NCBI GenBank assembly: GCA_937920555.1
Contig: CAKZTM010000006.1
Location: forward strand, 23,095-87,094
Direction: 5' to 3'
DNA length: 64,000 bases
Source: an uncultured Paracoccaceae bacterium
GTDB lineage: Bacteria > Pseudomonadota > Alphaproteobacteria > Rhodobacterales > Rhodobacteraceae
Part shown: one piece after another, positions 51,610 to 59,777 of the stretch
How positions within the stretch are numbered: the first letter of the stretch is position 1
Layout: every line of letters begins with the position of its first letter
Made by a program: the position numbers and the translations under genes
Notes under the pieces: generated by a model
The model's database searches: none
What the model saw: only the letters and a program-made list of their open reading frames with translations
What the model was told of the DNA's origin: nothing

Positions 51610-52602
51610 ATGACCCAGACGATGACAGCGGTGGAAATTCTCCGCCCCGGACCGCCAACAGTGCTCAAACCGTGCGAGCGGCAGGTGCCGGAGCCCGGCT
51701 CCGATGAAATATTGATCAAAATCGCCTATGCGGGCGTCAACAGGCCCGATGTGCTGCAACGCATGGGCAGCTACGCGCCGCCCCCCGGTGCCTCCGATCT
51801 GCCGGGGCTGGAATGCTCGGGCACGGTCGCGGCTGTCGGTGCCGCTGTCAGTCGTTGGAAAGTCGGTGACAAAGTCTGCGCACTTTTACCCGGTGGCGGC
51901 TACGCGGAATATGCCACGACACATGCGACACATGCGCTGCCGGTTCCAGATGGACTGTCCATGGCCGAAGCCGCAGCCCTGCCAGAGACATATTTCACCG
52001 TCTGGTCTAACGTCTTCATGCGCGGCGGCCTGAAAGCAGGCGAGAGCTTCTTGGTGCATGGCGGATCGTCCGGGATTGGCACCACAGCCATTCAACTGGC
52101 CAGCGCCATGGGCGCGCGGGTCTTCACCACCGCAGGCTCGGACGAAAAATGTGAAGCCTGCTTGGCCTTGGGGGCCGAACACGCGATCAACTACCGGATG
52201 ATGGACTTTGGCGGACTGACCCGCGACTGGACCGACGACCAAGGTCTCGACGTGATCCTCGATATGGTCGGCGGAATTTATATTGAGCGCAATATCAAGG
52301 CGCTGGCTATGGATGGCCGATTGATCATGATCGCATTTTTAGGTGGCGCCGAGGCCAAAATCGACTTTTCCCAGATCATGCGCAAACGCCTGACGGTCAC
52401 CGGATCAACCTTGCGCCCGCAATCAGTACAGGCCAAAGCGAAAATCGCCCAAGAGCTGGAAGCACAGGTTTGGCCGCTTCTGGCCTCTGGGCAGATCAAA
52501 CCGGTTATGGATCACACATTCCCGCTGGCAGGGGTGGTAAATGCCCATCTGCGCATGGAAAAATCGGTTCATATCGGAAAGATTGTGCTCAAAGTGGGCT
52601 AA
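51610..52602 (+). CDS. NAD(P)H-quinone oxidoreductase, PIG3 family
   Basis: 330 residues of the zinc-independent medium-chain reductase group (PIG3/TP53I3-like). 'EILIKIAYAGVNRPDVLQRMGSYAPPPGASDLPGLECSGTVAAVG' is the N-terminal catalytic domain. 'FLVHGGSSGIGTTAIQLASAMGARVFTTAGSDEKCEACLALGAEHAINYR' is the NADPH-binding Rossmann part, with 'GLDVILDMVGG' and 'RLTVTGSTLRPQ' after it. It reduces quinones with NADPH in the cytoplasm. AAGGACATGCA precedes the ATG. The following 165 bp hold the degenerate copy of the palindromic repeat. Confidence 0.92.
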   Translation: MTQTMTAVEILRPGPPTVLKPCERQVPEPGSDEILIKIAYAGVNRPDVLQRMGSYAPPPGASDLPGLECSGTVAAVGAAVSRWKVGDKVCALLPGGGYAEYATTHATHALPVPDGLSMAEAAALPETYFTVWSNVFMRGGLKAGESFLVHGGSSGIGTTAIQLASAMGARVFTTAGSDEKCEACLALGAEHAINYRMMDFGGLTRDWTDDQGLDVILDMVGGIYIERNIKALAMDGRLIMIAFLGGAEAKIDFSQIMRKRLTVTGSTLRPQSVQAKAKIAQELEAQVWPLLASGQIKPVMDHTFPLAGVVNAHLRMEKSVHIGKIVLKVG

Positions 52603-52718
52603 GCCCCCACGCCCTGGGTTTTCACACGCCCCTCCCCACGATTGGCACCACAACCGCGCGCAGCCCGCGCCCGGATTGTGCTTGCCCAAAATCACTCAAT
52701 TGCGGCCATTGCCAGATG

Positions 52719-52750
52719 TTAACAACGTAACTACTCTGCTAGCACAGTCG
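52719..52750. repeat. 32-bp repeat, copy 3 (degenerate)
   Basis: TTAACAACGTAACTACTCTGCTAGCACAGTCG aligns without gaps to the copies at 3024 and 12312 with about 25 of 32 bases equal. The left arm of the palindrome is changed, but TTAACAA, CTACT and GCTAGCACAGT are kept. It ends 18 bp before the ATG of the SDR gene, so here it may overlap the promoter or operator of the Lva-like operon. Confidence 0.6.
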
Positions 52751-52767
52751 CATTGAAAGATCGCATC

Positions 52768-53532
52768 ATGGACTACTTCAACCTGCAAGATCGCGTCGCA
52801 TTGGTAACCGGCGCTTCTTCGGGCATCGGCAAGCATATGGCTCAGGTTCTGGCCAAAGCGGGTTGCAGGGTCGGCATCGCCGCGCGCCGTAAAGATAAAC
52901 TCGATGATCTCGCGCAAGCCATTGAACGCGAAGGCGGAACCTCGATTCCCATCGAGATGGACGTAACCGACAGAGCCTCGATTTCAGACGGGCTTGACCT
53001 GCTCACCAAAGCCGCAGGCAGCCCCACGATTGTCATCAACAATGCAGGCGTGGCCAGCGGAGGCGCGTTTCTGGACGCCACGCCGGAAGACACGGACCAT
53101 GTGTTCGCGGTTAACGAGCGGGCGGTCTGGGATGTGGCTCAATTAACCGCACGGCGCATGGTTGCCGAAAACGCTCAAGGCTCGATCATCAACATCTCAT
53201 CCATTCTTGGCCTGCATACCGCCAACGGTGTGGCAAGCTACGCCGCCTCCAAAGCCGCCGTGGCCCATATGACCAAACTTTTCGCCCTTGAACTTGCCCC
53301 CCACAGCATCCGCGTCAACGCCATCGCGCCGGGCTATTTCATGAGCGAAATGACCGAAAACTTTCTAAACTCCGAACGCGGCAAGAAATTCGTCAAACGC
53401 GCGCCCATGCAACGCCACGGCGAGCCGGAGGAATTGGACGGCCTAATTCTGCTGCTTGCCTCCAACCGCTCCAGTTTCATGACAGGGACGGTCATTCCCA
53501 TCGACGGCGGCCATCTGTGCGCCAGCTTGTAA
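52768..53532 (+). CDS. Short-chain dehydrogenase/reductase (LvaD-like position)
   Basis: 254 residues from the ATG at 52768; the track's TTG is five codons earlier. The classical SDR set is present: 'VALVTGASSGIGKHMAQVLAKAGCRVGIAARR' (NAD(P)-binding), 'NNAG', 'IINISSILG' (catalytic Ser), 'YAASKAAVAHM' (Tyr and Lys) and 'RVNAIAPGYF'. It is the first gene of an operon with an acyl-CoA dehydrogenase, an APH-fold kinase and DUF6285. In Pseudomonas putida the SDR LvaD reduces levulinyl-CoA to 4-hydroxyvaleryl-CoA beside the same three families. The substrate is therefore proposed as a 4-oxoacyl-CoA, by inference. The degenerate 32-bp repeat lies just upstream. Confidence 0.9.
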   Translation: MDYFNLQDRVALVTGASSGIGKHMAQVLAKAGCRVGIAARRKDKLDDLAQAIEREGGTSIPIEMDVTDRASISDGLDLLTKAAGSPTIVINNAGVASGGAFLDATPEDTDHVFAVNERAVWDVAQLTARRMVAENAQGSIINISSILGLHTANGVASYAASKAAVAHMTKLFALELAPHSIRVNAIAPGYFMSEMTENFLNSERGKKFVKRAPMQRHGEPEELDGLILLLASNRSSFMTGTVIPIDGGHLCASL

Positions 53533-53541
53533 AGGATACTT

Positions 53542-54741
53542 GTGGACTTCTCCATCACACCCGAACTGGACGCGCTCCGCCAAAAACTGCGGTCCTTTGT
53601 TGAAACCGAAGTTCTTCCCCTAGAGGAAGACGCGGCCAATTACGACGATTATGAGAATATTGCACTGCCGGTGCTGGGCAAATTGCGTGCCAAGGCCAAG
53701 GCCGCCGGGCTATGGGCGCCGCAAGCCCCCAAGGAGCTGGGCGGTATGGGATTGAACATCCAAGCCCGCGCCGTTCTCTATGAGGAAGCCAACCGCTCCA
53801 TCTTTGGCCCCGTGGCGATCAATTGCGCCGCACCCGACGATGGCAACATCGCCGTGCTGGCAAAAATTGGCAGCCAATCGCAAAAGGACTGGTTCTTGCA
53901 ACCGCTCATTGATGGCGAGGTCAGATCGGCCTTTGCCATGACGGAACCCGCACCCGGCTCAGGCTCGGACCCCAATATGATGCTGACCACGGCAACCAAA
54001 GACGGCAACGACTGGGTGATAAACGGGCGCAAATGGTTCATCACCGGCGCCGCTGAGGCCGCCCATTTCATCCTGGTTGCACGCACGTCCGACCATCCGC
54101 GCAAAGGTCTTTCCGCGTTTGTTTACCACAAGGACCAGCCCGGCTGGCATATTGAGCGGCGCATCCCGATCATGGGCCCTGAGGAACATGGCGGCCATTG
54201 CGAGCTTGTCTTTGACGGCCTGCGGATACCCGATGAGAACCGCTTGATGGAGGTCGGAGACGGTCTCAAAGTCACGCAAATCCGTCTTGGCCCGGCGCGG
54301 CTGACCCATTGCATGCGCTGGCTCGGATTGGCCAAACGGTCGATGGAAATCGCCGCCGCCTATACTGAGAACCGAACCGGTTTCGGCGTCAAACTGTCCG
54401 AGCGTGAAAGCGTCCAGCTCAAGATGGGCGAGGTGGCCCATGACATCTCCGTTGGTCGGCTGCTCACCATGCACGCCGCGTGGAAGCTCGACCAAGGCGA
54501 TTTCGCCCGCAAGGAAGTCTCCAGCGCCAAATTGCATGTGGCGGCAACACTTCACAAAGCGGTCGATACCGCCATTCAGCTCAACGGTGCGCGCGGCTAT
54601 TCCAAAGATACGGTTCTGGAATGGATTTACCGCTATGCCCGTCAAGCGCGCCTTGTCGATGGTGCAGACGAAGTCCACAAAATGGTGCTGGCACGCTTCT
54701 ACGCGCAGGAAGGCGACGGTTATTGGTCTTGGGGCGCCTGA
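53542..54741 (+). CDS. Acyl-CoA dehydrogenase family protein, ACAD10/11- or LvaC-like
   Basis: 399 residues, GTG start with AAAGGA five bases upstream and 9 bp after the SDR stop. FAD/substrate segments are 'AFAMTEPAPGSGSDPNMMLTTATKDGNDWVINGRKWFITGAAEAAHFILVARTSD', 'GGHCELVFDGLRIPDENRL', 'LGPARLTHCMRWLGLAKRSMEIAAAYTENRTGFGVKLSERESVQLKMGE' and 'QLNGARGYSKDTVLEWIYRYARQARLVDGADEVHKMVLARFYAQEG'. The C-terminal 'DGADEVHK' and the kinase gene next door place it with ACAD10/11 and LvaC. These act on phosphorylated 4-hydroxyacyl-CoA rather than performing ordinary beta-oxidation dehydrogenation. The assignment rests on context. Confidence 0.9.
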   Translation: MDFSITPELDALRQKLRSFVETEVLPLEEDAANYDDYENIALPVLGKLRAKAKAAGLWAPQAPKELGGMGLNIQARAVLYEEANRSIFGPVAINCAAPDDGNIAVLAKIGSQSQKDWFLQPLIDGEVRSAFAMTEPAPGSGSDPNMMLTTATKDGNDWVINGRKWFITGAAEAAHFILVARTSDHPRKGLSAFVYHKDQPGWHIERRIPIMGPEEHGGHCELVFDGLRIPDENRLMEVGDGLKVTQIRLGPARLTHCMRWLGLAKRSMEIAAAYTENRTGFGVKLSERESVQLKMGEVAHDISVGRLLTMHAAWKLDQGDFARKEVSSAKLHVAATLHKAVDTAIQLNGARGYSKDTVLEWIYRYARQARLVDGADEVHKMVLARFYAQEGDGYWSWGA

Positions 54742-54744
54742 GCG

Positions 54745-55746
54745 TTGCAGGCGCGGTTCGCAAAGCTGCCCGATTGGCTGAAGGCAACATTCAATGCCAC
54801 ACAGGCCCGGATCACCGGCATGACCAAGCTCTCCGGTGGTGCCATTCAGGAGAACTGGCATCTTTCGGCCCAATTGGACGACACAGATGTTGAATGGGTG
54901 CTGCGAACCGACGCGCCCTCAACCCTGAGCACCTCCCATAGCCGGCCGGAAGAATATGCGCTGTTGCGCGTGGCGCAGGAAGCCGGCGTCTCCGCGCCCA
55001 AAGCCGTCGCTCTTTGCGACGCCCCCAACATCATCGGTGCGCCATTTTACCTGATGGAAAAGGCCCCCGGCATCGCGCAGGCCCGCAAAATCACACGCGA
55101 TCCCAACCTGGCTGCATTCGGACCGGCCCTTGCGCATCAATTGGGCCAAGAACTGGCAAAACTGCACAAGATCACTCCGCCGGTTGAAACTCTCGCCTTC
55201 CTGCCCGCTCCGCCACAAAACCCTGCCCAATCGCGGATCGACCACTACAGACGGGATCTTGACGCGCTCCCGGACGGTCATCCGGTGTTGGAATACGCCC
55301 TTAACTGGTTGGAGGATAATCAACCAAACGCTCAAACCGTTGCCCTTTGCCATTCGGACTACCGAACCGGGAATTTCATGATCCACCAAGGTGGGCTTGC
55401 GGCGGTTCTGGATTGGGAATTCGCCGGTTGGTCCGACCCGATGGAGGATATCGGCTGGATTTGCGCACGGTGCTGGCGATTTGGAAACGACCACCTCATG
55501 GTGGGCGGCATAGCCCCGTTACAGCCCTTTGTTGACGGCTATCAAAGCATCTCAGACACGCCCATCCAAACCGAACAAATCCCCTATTGGCAGGTTATGG
55601 CAGAACTGCGCTGGGCGATAATTGCGCTGCAACAAGCACAGCGCTGCGCCTCCGGGGCGGAAATCACTTTGGAGTTGGCCCTCTCAGGTCCGCTTGCCGC
55701 CGAGATGGAACTCAATATCCTCAACCTCATCCACAAGGCCCAATGA
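54745..55746 (+). CDS. APH-fold phosphotransferase, ACAD10/11 N-terminal or LvaA-like
   Basis: 333 residues, TTG start 3 bp after the dehydrogenase stop. The aminoglycoside-phosphotransferase fold is clear: 'KLSGGAIQENWHL' (nucleotide loop), 'EYALLRVAQEAGVSAPKAVALC', 'FYLMEKAPGIAQARK', the catalytic 'LCHSDYRTGNFMI' (H-x-D-x4-N) and 'AVLDWEFAGWSDPMEDIGWICARCWRFG' (metal-binding Asp). In animals this domain is fused to the ACAD domain, and in Pseudomonas LvaA phosphorylates 4-hydroxyacyl-CoA. The order kinase then DUF6285 supports the same role. An antibiotic-resistance function is unlikely. Confidence 0.9.
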   Translation: MQARFAKLPDWLKATFNATQARITGMTKLSGGAIQENWHLSAQLDDTDVEWVLRTDAPSTLSTSHSRPEEYALLRVAQEAGVSAPKAVALCDAPNIIGAPFYLMEKAPGIAQARKITRDPNLAAFGPALAHQLGQELAKLHKITPPVETLAFLPAPPQNPAQSRIDHYRRDLDALPDGHPVLEYALNWLEDNQPNAQTVALCHSDYRTGNFMIHQGGLAAVLDWEFAGWSDPMEDIGWICARCWRFGNDHLMVGGIAPLQPFVDGYQSISDTPIQTEQIPYWQVMAELRWAIIALQQAQRCASGAEITLELALSGPLAAEMELNILNLIHKAQ

Positions 55747-56057
55747 TGTCCCAATCCCGAATAGACCAGGCGCTTCAATCAGCTCTCCAAGCAACCCCGC
55801 CTGACCCACAGAGCCGCTATACAACCGCCATGATCGCCCGCGCCAACGACATATTGGCCCGAAGCCGCCAAACGGCTGATCCTGCGGAATGCCTGCCCCC
55901 CATAGCCGCTGACCCGGCCGCTCTGTCGACCCTCATTCGCGCCCGGCAAACACCTGCAAACATCGCCCCGTTGCTGAGGTCCTTCGTGGTTGCAAAGCTG
56001 CGTATCTCCAACCCGGATTTTCTAGAGAAAACAACGGATACGCGACAGACGCCCTAA
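55746..56057 (+). CDS. DUF6285 small protein (LvaB-like partner of the kinase)
   Basis: 103 residues from the second ATG at 55746, seven bases from AAGG. The alternative ATG is at 55743, and the longer track start lies inside the kinase gene in another frame. The sequence is helical ('SQSRIDQALQSALQATPPDPQSRYTTAMIARANDILARSRQ') and matches the small DUF6285-type protein that regularly follows APH-fold kinases in acyl-CoA operons. LvaB in Pseudomonas is a small protein required by LvaA. Its stop-start overlap with the kinase gene (ATGATG) indicates tight coupling. Confidence 0.75.
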   Translation: MSQSRIDQALQSALQATPPDPQSRYTTAMIARANDILARSRQTADPAECLPPIAADPAALSTLIRARQTPANIAPLLRSFVVAKLRISNPDFLEKTTDTRQTP

Positions 56058-56199
56058 GATGCGAAAATGCCGCATTTGAGCAAGTTGATCATATTTTTCG
56101 AGCATGTCCCCCGGTTTTTGGATATGACGTCGAAAGACACAATGGAATCTGGTCAGCGCTGAACAGCGTATTTCGATAACGCAGTATTTTGAGAGTAAG

Positions 56200-57189
56200 A
56201 TGGGCTTGCGCAAGAAAATAACGGTCGTTTCTCCGTGCTTTAACGAAGAGGACAACGTGGAGACCTGCTACGCGGCGGTCAAAGCCATCTTTGACGAGCA
56301 TTTGCCGGAATATGACCGCGAGCATGTGTTTGTGGACAACGCCTCCACGGACCGCACAGTCGAGATTTTGCGCGGCCTGTCAGAAACCGATCCCTCCGTC
56401 AAAGTCGTGGTTAATGCGCGCAATTTTGGCGTGTTCAAGTCCACCTTCAACGGCCTGCGCTACGCCACAGGGGACGCCACACTTCTGATGCTGCCCGTGG
56501 ACCTGCAAGACCCGCCTGACCTCTTGCCGGAATTCGTGAAACTTTGGGAACAAGGCTATGACGTGGTTGCAGGGGCCCGCTCCACCCGCGAAGAAGGCTT
56601 CTTCCTGCGCAATGCCCGCCATGCGTTTTACCGGATCGTCAACCGTCTGTCAGAGTTTGAGATCGAACCGGATGTGGGCGAGTTCCAACTGGTGGACCGC
56701 AAAGTGCTCGACGCTGTTTTGCGCCACCGTGACAACTACCCCTATATCCGGGGCATCGTAGCCTCGGTCGGGTTCAAACGCATCACGCGTCATTACACGT
56801 GGAAAGAGCGTAAAGTCGGCAAATCCAAGCACAATTACTACATGATGGTCGACCAAGCCCTCAATGCGATCTTTGCGTTTACCAAAGCGCCGATGCGGTT
56901 TTGCACGATTGTTGGCTTCCTGCTGTCAGTCGGCTGCATCCTATTTTCGCTTTTCTCAGTGGTTCTGTACCTTTTTGATACAACAATCGCACCGCGCGGG
57001 ACCACGACACTCATCGTCTCGCTTTTTATGTTGTCAGGCATCCAGCTTCTTTTTATTGGCATGCTTGGTGAGTATATCACCTCCATTCAGGCACAGGTGC
57101 GGGGTGGACCGATGGTCATTGAAAAAGAGCTTATTAATATCTCAACATCTGAGACACATCAGCGACGCGAAGCATCGGCTGTATCATGA
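56200..57189 (+). CDS. Glycosyltransferase family 2 (GtrB/DPM1-like, membrane-anchored)
   Basis: 329 residues. The GT2 core is 'ITVVSPCFNEEDNVETCYAAVKAIF', 'HVFVDNASTDRTVEILRGL', 'NARNFGVFKSTFNGLRYATGDATLLMLPVDLQDPPDLLPEFVKLW' (the D-x-x-D metal site) and 'GARSTREEGFFLRNARHAFYRIVNRLSE'. Two C-terminal membrane helices ('MRFCTIVGFLLSVGCILFSLFSVVLYLF' and 'LIVSLFMLSGIQLLFIGMLGEYITSI') are typical of enzymes that transfer a sugar to undecaprenyl phosphate. It begins the surface-polysaccharide cluster and overlaps the next gene by 4 bp. Confidence 0.93.
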   Translation: MGLRKKITVVSPCFNEEDNVETCYAAVKAIFDEHLPEYDREHVFVDNASTDRTVEILRGLSETDPSVKVVVNARNFGVFKSTFNGLRYATGDATLLMLPVDLQDPPDLLPEFVKLWEQGYDVVAGARSTREEGFFLRNARHAFYRIVNRLSEFEIEPDVGEFQLVDRKVLDAVLRHRDNYPYIRGIVASVGFKRITRHYTWKERKVGKSKHNYYMMVDQALNAIFAFTKAPMRFCTIVGFLLSVGCILFSLFSVVLYLFDTTIAPRGTTTLIVSLFMLSGIQLLFIGMLGEYITSIQAQVRGGPMVIEKELINISTSETHQRREASAVS

Positions 57190-59267
57190 CCATGCAACAA
57201 GCGCAGACGCCTGAGCAACGGCCTCTTTACTTGCCTGTGGTGATCATGTGCGCAGGCGTTCTGCTGGCAGCATTTGGCGCAACTGGCCTCTTATCCGCAG
57301 CGTTCCACGCCTTTACCCCGAAACTGTCATGGTTCGTGACCGTGGCCGGTATCGCGATCACGGGTCTGGGATGGTCCGGGCTTAAAGGCAGCTGGTCCTT
57401 TGGCGCGCTGTTCACAGCCCTGTTTTTGGGCGGGGCCGCACAATTGTGGATGACCGAACCCTTGTGGTTCCCGGCACTTCGCTTTCGACCCGATGACACC
57501 CTTGACCTGATCATGATCGGCCTGATCGGCCTGCAAGGGCTCACAAGCCTGTTTTTCCTGCTCAAAACAGGGGCAATGGCCGCAGTGGGTCGCTTCACCC
57601 AGACCTTTGGGTCCATCCGCATCATCGTGTTTCTCGGCCTTGCGGGCATGTTTGCAGTCTCCCCTTTGGGCTATCTGAGCTATGGCGGGATCATAGCCTA
57701 TATCACGCATCTCATCGCAGGCGCCGCGATGATTGTGCTCAACCTGATGACCGTTGCCGCACTCCTGCGTGTGCGCGGCCCCGGATTGGGCAGCAGCACA
57801 TTTCACCCGCTGGTTCCTGCGCTTTTCGCCCTTATCGTCTCATCCGCCTTGGCATGGCTGGCCTTTGAGCGTCTGCCCCATGTGGAAGACGAAGTGGCCT
57901 TCCTGTTTCAAGCCCGGACTTTTGCAGGTGGCGGGCTGACCGTACCCGCACCGCCCGAGGCGGCAATCCCCGGATTGGAACACTACCTGTTGGACATTCG
58001 CGATGGCCGTTGGTTCGCGACCACACCGCCGGGATGGACCGCCCTGCTGGCCGTTGGCGTCCTGCTTGGTGCGCCTTGGATTATCAATCCGCTCTTGGCC
58101 TTTGGGTCTGTGCTTCTGGCTCATAATATCACCCTCAGGATCGCCGGCGACACGACCGCGAAATTGGTGGCCCTGTTGATGGCCGCATCCCCTTGGCTTC
58201 TGGGGACAGCCGCATCCCTAATGCCCCATATGATAACCCTGTTCCTGACCCTGTTTGCATGGTGGGCGCTGCTCCACAGCCGAAGCGCAGGCACCCGCAT
58301 TTTGCTGTGGTCCGTGCTTGCCGGTGTGGCCATGGGCTGGATTTTTGCCACCCGCCAGTTGGAAGGGCTGATTTTGGGCAGCCTCACCGGGCTGTGGCTT
58401 CTGACCCTCATTCGCGAGCGCGGCGGCATGCCACGCGTGGCCCTTTACGGTATGGGCTGCCTTTTCGCAGGCGGCATGTATCTGTGGTTCAACTATGCCA
58501 TGACCGGCGACCTGCTCTTGGATCCGCTCAAACGCTACCTCAACGACAGTTGGGGACAAGGCGCCAATGGCTATGGATTTGGCCCAGAAATCGGACCGCC
58601 CGGCGGCTGGGGCGCACTCGACCTCTCACCGGGCCACTCGGTCTATGAGGGGCTTGTTAATCTGGTCAACAATATGTCGGCCCTGTCCATTGAATATCTG
58701 GGCTGGGGCACAGGATCACTCGCCCTGTTTTGGGTCTATATCCTCTACGCGCGCCCAACGAAATTCGAACTGGCGCTAATGGCGATCTCCGCCCTCGTGA
58801 TTGCCGCACTCTTTCTCTATTGGTTCTCCGGCAGCTTCTATATTGGACCACGCTATTGGTTCAGCGCGTTTTTCCCACTCTTGGTCCTGTCCGCAAAAGG
58901 CTTTTTTCTGCTCCAAGAGCGGCTTGCAAAACTTGATATCACCGCCGAGACATCCGGCGCCGTTCTGATCGTCCTTTGCCTGTTTGGTACGTCCGTTTTC
59001 ACAACATGGCGGGGGGTCGAGAAATATCACGAATACGGCAATTTCCACACCTTCCCCCGTGATGCAAAAGCAGGCGGCGAATTGGGAAGTGCGATTGTTT
59101 TCTTTGACACCGAAACCGTCGATTACGGGTCAGCATTTGCCGAAAACGACCCTTGGATGGACCCGGATCAGCCCTTGTTCATTCGCGACTTGGGTGCTGA
59201 GATTAATACCGAGGTGATCAATGCCATGCCCGGTCGCTCCGTGACGTATTTGAAAAACGGGGACTAA
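57186..59267 (+). CDS. Polytopic membrane protein, GT-C-type glycosyltransferase-like
   Basis: 693 residues with about 13 hydrophobic segments ('VVIMCAGVLLAAFGATGLLSAAF', 'MFAVSPLGYLSYGGIIAYITHLIAGAAMIVLNLM', 'FYIGPRYWFSAFFPLLVLSAKGFFLL' and others). The first large periplasmic loop contains 'LPHVEDEVAFLFQARTFAGGG', whose acidic pair matches the GT-C catalytic position of ArnT/PMT-like enzymes that use polyprenyl-phosphate sugars. The upstream GT2 could charge undecaprenyl phosphate and this protein use it, by inference. It has no close named family that I recognise. Confidence 0.78.
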   Translation: MTMQQAQTPEQRPLYLPVVIMCAGVLLAAFGATGLLSAAFHAFTPKLSWFVTVAGIAITGLGWSGLKGSWSFGALFTALFLGGAAQLWMTEPLWFPALRFRPDDTLDLIMIGLIGLQGLTSLFFLLKTGAMAAVGRFTQTFGSIRIIVFLGLAGMFAVSPLGYLSYGGIIAYITHLIAGAAMIVLNLMTVAALLRVRGPGLGSSTFHPLVPALFALIVSSALAWLAFERLPHVEDEVAFLFQARTFAGGGLTVPAPPEAAIPGLEHYLLDIRDGRWFATTPPGWTALLAVGVLLGAPWIINPLLAFGSVLLAHNITLRIAGDTTAKLVALLMAASPWLLGTAASLMPHMITLFLTLFAWWALLHSRSAGTRILLWSVLAGVAMGWIFATRQLEGLILGSLTGLWLLTLIRERGGMPRVALYGMGCLFAGGMYLWFNYAMTGDLLLDPLKRYLNDSWGQGANGYGFGPEIGPPGGWGALDLSPGHSVYEGLVNLVNNMSALSIEYLGWGTGSLALFWVYILYARPTKFELALMAISALVIAALFLYWFSGSFYIGPRYWFSAFFPLLVLSAKGFFLLQERLAKLDITAETSGAVLIVLCLFGTSVFTTWRGVEKYHEYGNFHTFPRDAKAGGELGSAIVFFDTETVDYGSAFAENDPWMDPDQPLFIRDLGAEINTEVINAMPGRSVTYLKNGD

Positions 59268-59366
59268 AGCGTTTTGCCTTTACCCTGAGACTGAATGCAT
59301 CACCGAACGGGTTGAAATCTTGGGTTTCAGAAACCTGTAGGTGGTTCCGGGTCTCTTGCGGAACGC

Positions 59367-59777
59367 CTAGCCCTTGCCGCCGAAAATCGGAACCCGCCCG
59401 GTCAACACATAAGAGATCAAAAAGAACGTGGGCACAGCCATGATCACCGCCAAAATGGGCTGGGCGACAAACTTGGACACACCTGCGCCAAGCATGAAGT
59501 GAAGCCCGACCGAATTGGCCAAATAGATAATGAAGTAAGAGCCCAAATAGGCCGGGAACTTGCCAAAACCTTGCGTCTTGAACACGATCTTTCCGTGGGT
59601 GAAGTAGTTCCAGATTATCCCGATAAAATAGGCCAACGCCAAAGCAGGTTGCGGGGCCATGCCAGCAAGCACCAGAACCTCGTAGACGATCACACCAAAG
59701 GCAGTGTTGAACACCCCGACCACCAAGAACTTTATGAACTGCCAAGCGCCTTGATTGTCCTTTAGACGCCCGATCAT
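59367..59777 (-). CDS. GtrA-like membrane protein
   Basis: 136 residues with four predicted TM helices: 'QFIKFLVVGVFNTAFGVIVYEVLVLAG', 'ALALAYFIGIIWNYFTHGKIVF', 'YLGSYFIIYLANSVGLHFML' and 'ILAVIMAVPTFFLISYVLTG'. The 'KFLVVGVFNTAFGVIVYEVL...WNYFTHGKIVF' frame is the GtrA signature. GtrA proteins are thought to flip undecaprenyl-phosphate-linked sugars. Its start overlaps the stop of the epimerase gene by 4 bp. It is the last gene of the rfbF operon and convergent with the polytopic GT-C-like gene. Confidence 0.92.
   Translation of the reverse strand: MIGRLKDNQGAWQFIKFLVVGVFNTAFGVIVYEVLVLAGMAPQPALALAYFIGIIWNYFTHGKIVFKTQGFGKFPAYLGSYFIIYLANSVGLHFMLGAGVSKFVAQPILAVIMAVPTFFLISYVLTGRVPIFGGKG

Noticed and set aside
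54745-55746. Antibiotic-resistance aminoglycoside phosphotransferase
   Set aside because: The fold is shared, but operon context with ACAD, SDR and DUF6285 points to an acyl-CoA kinase role.
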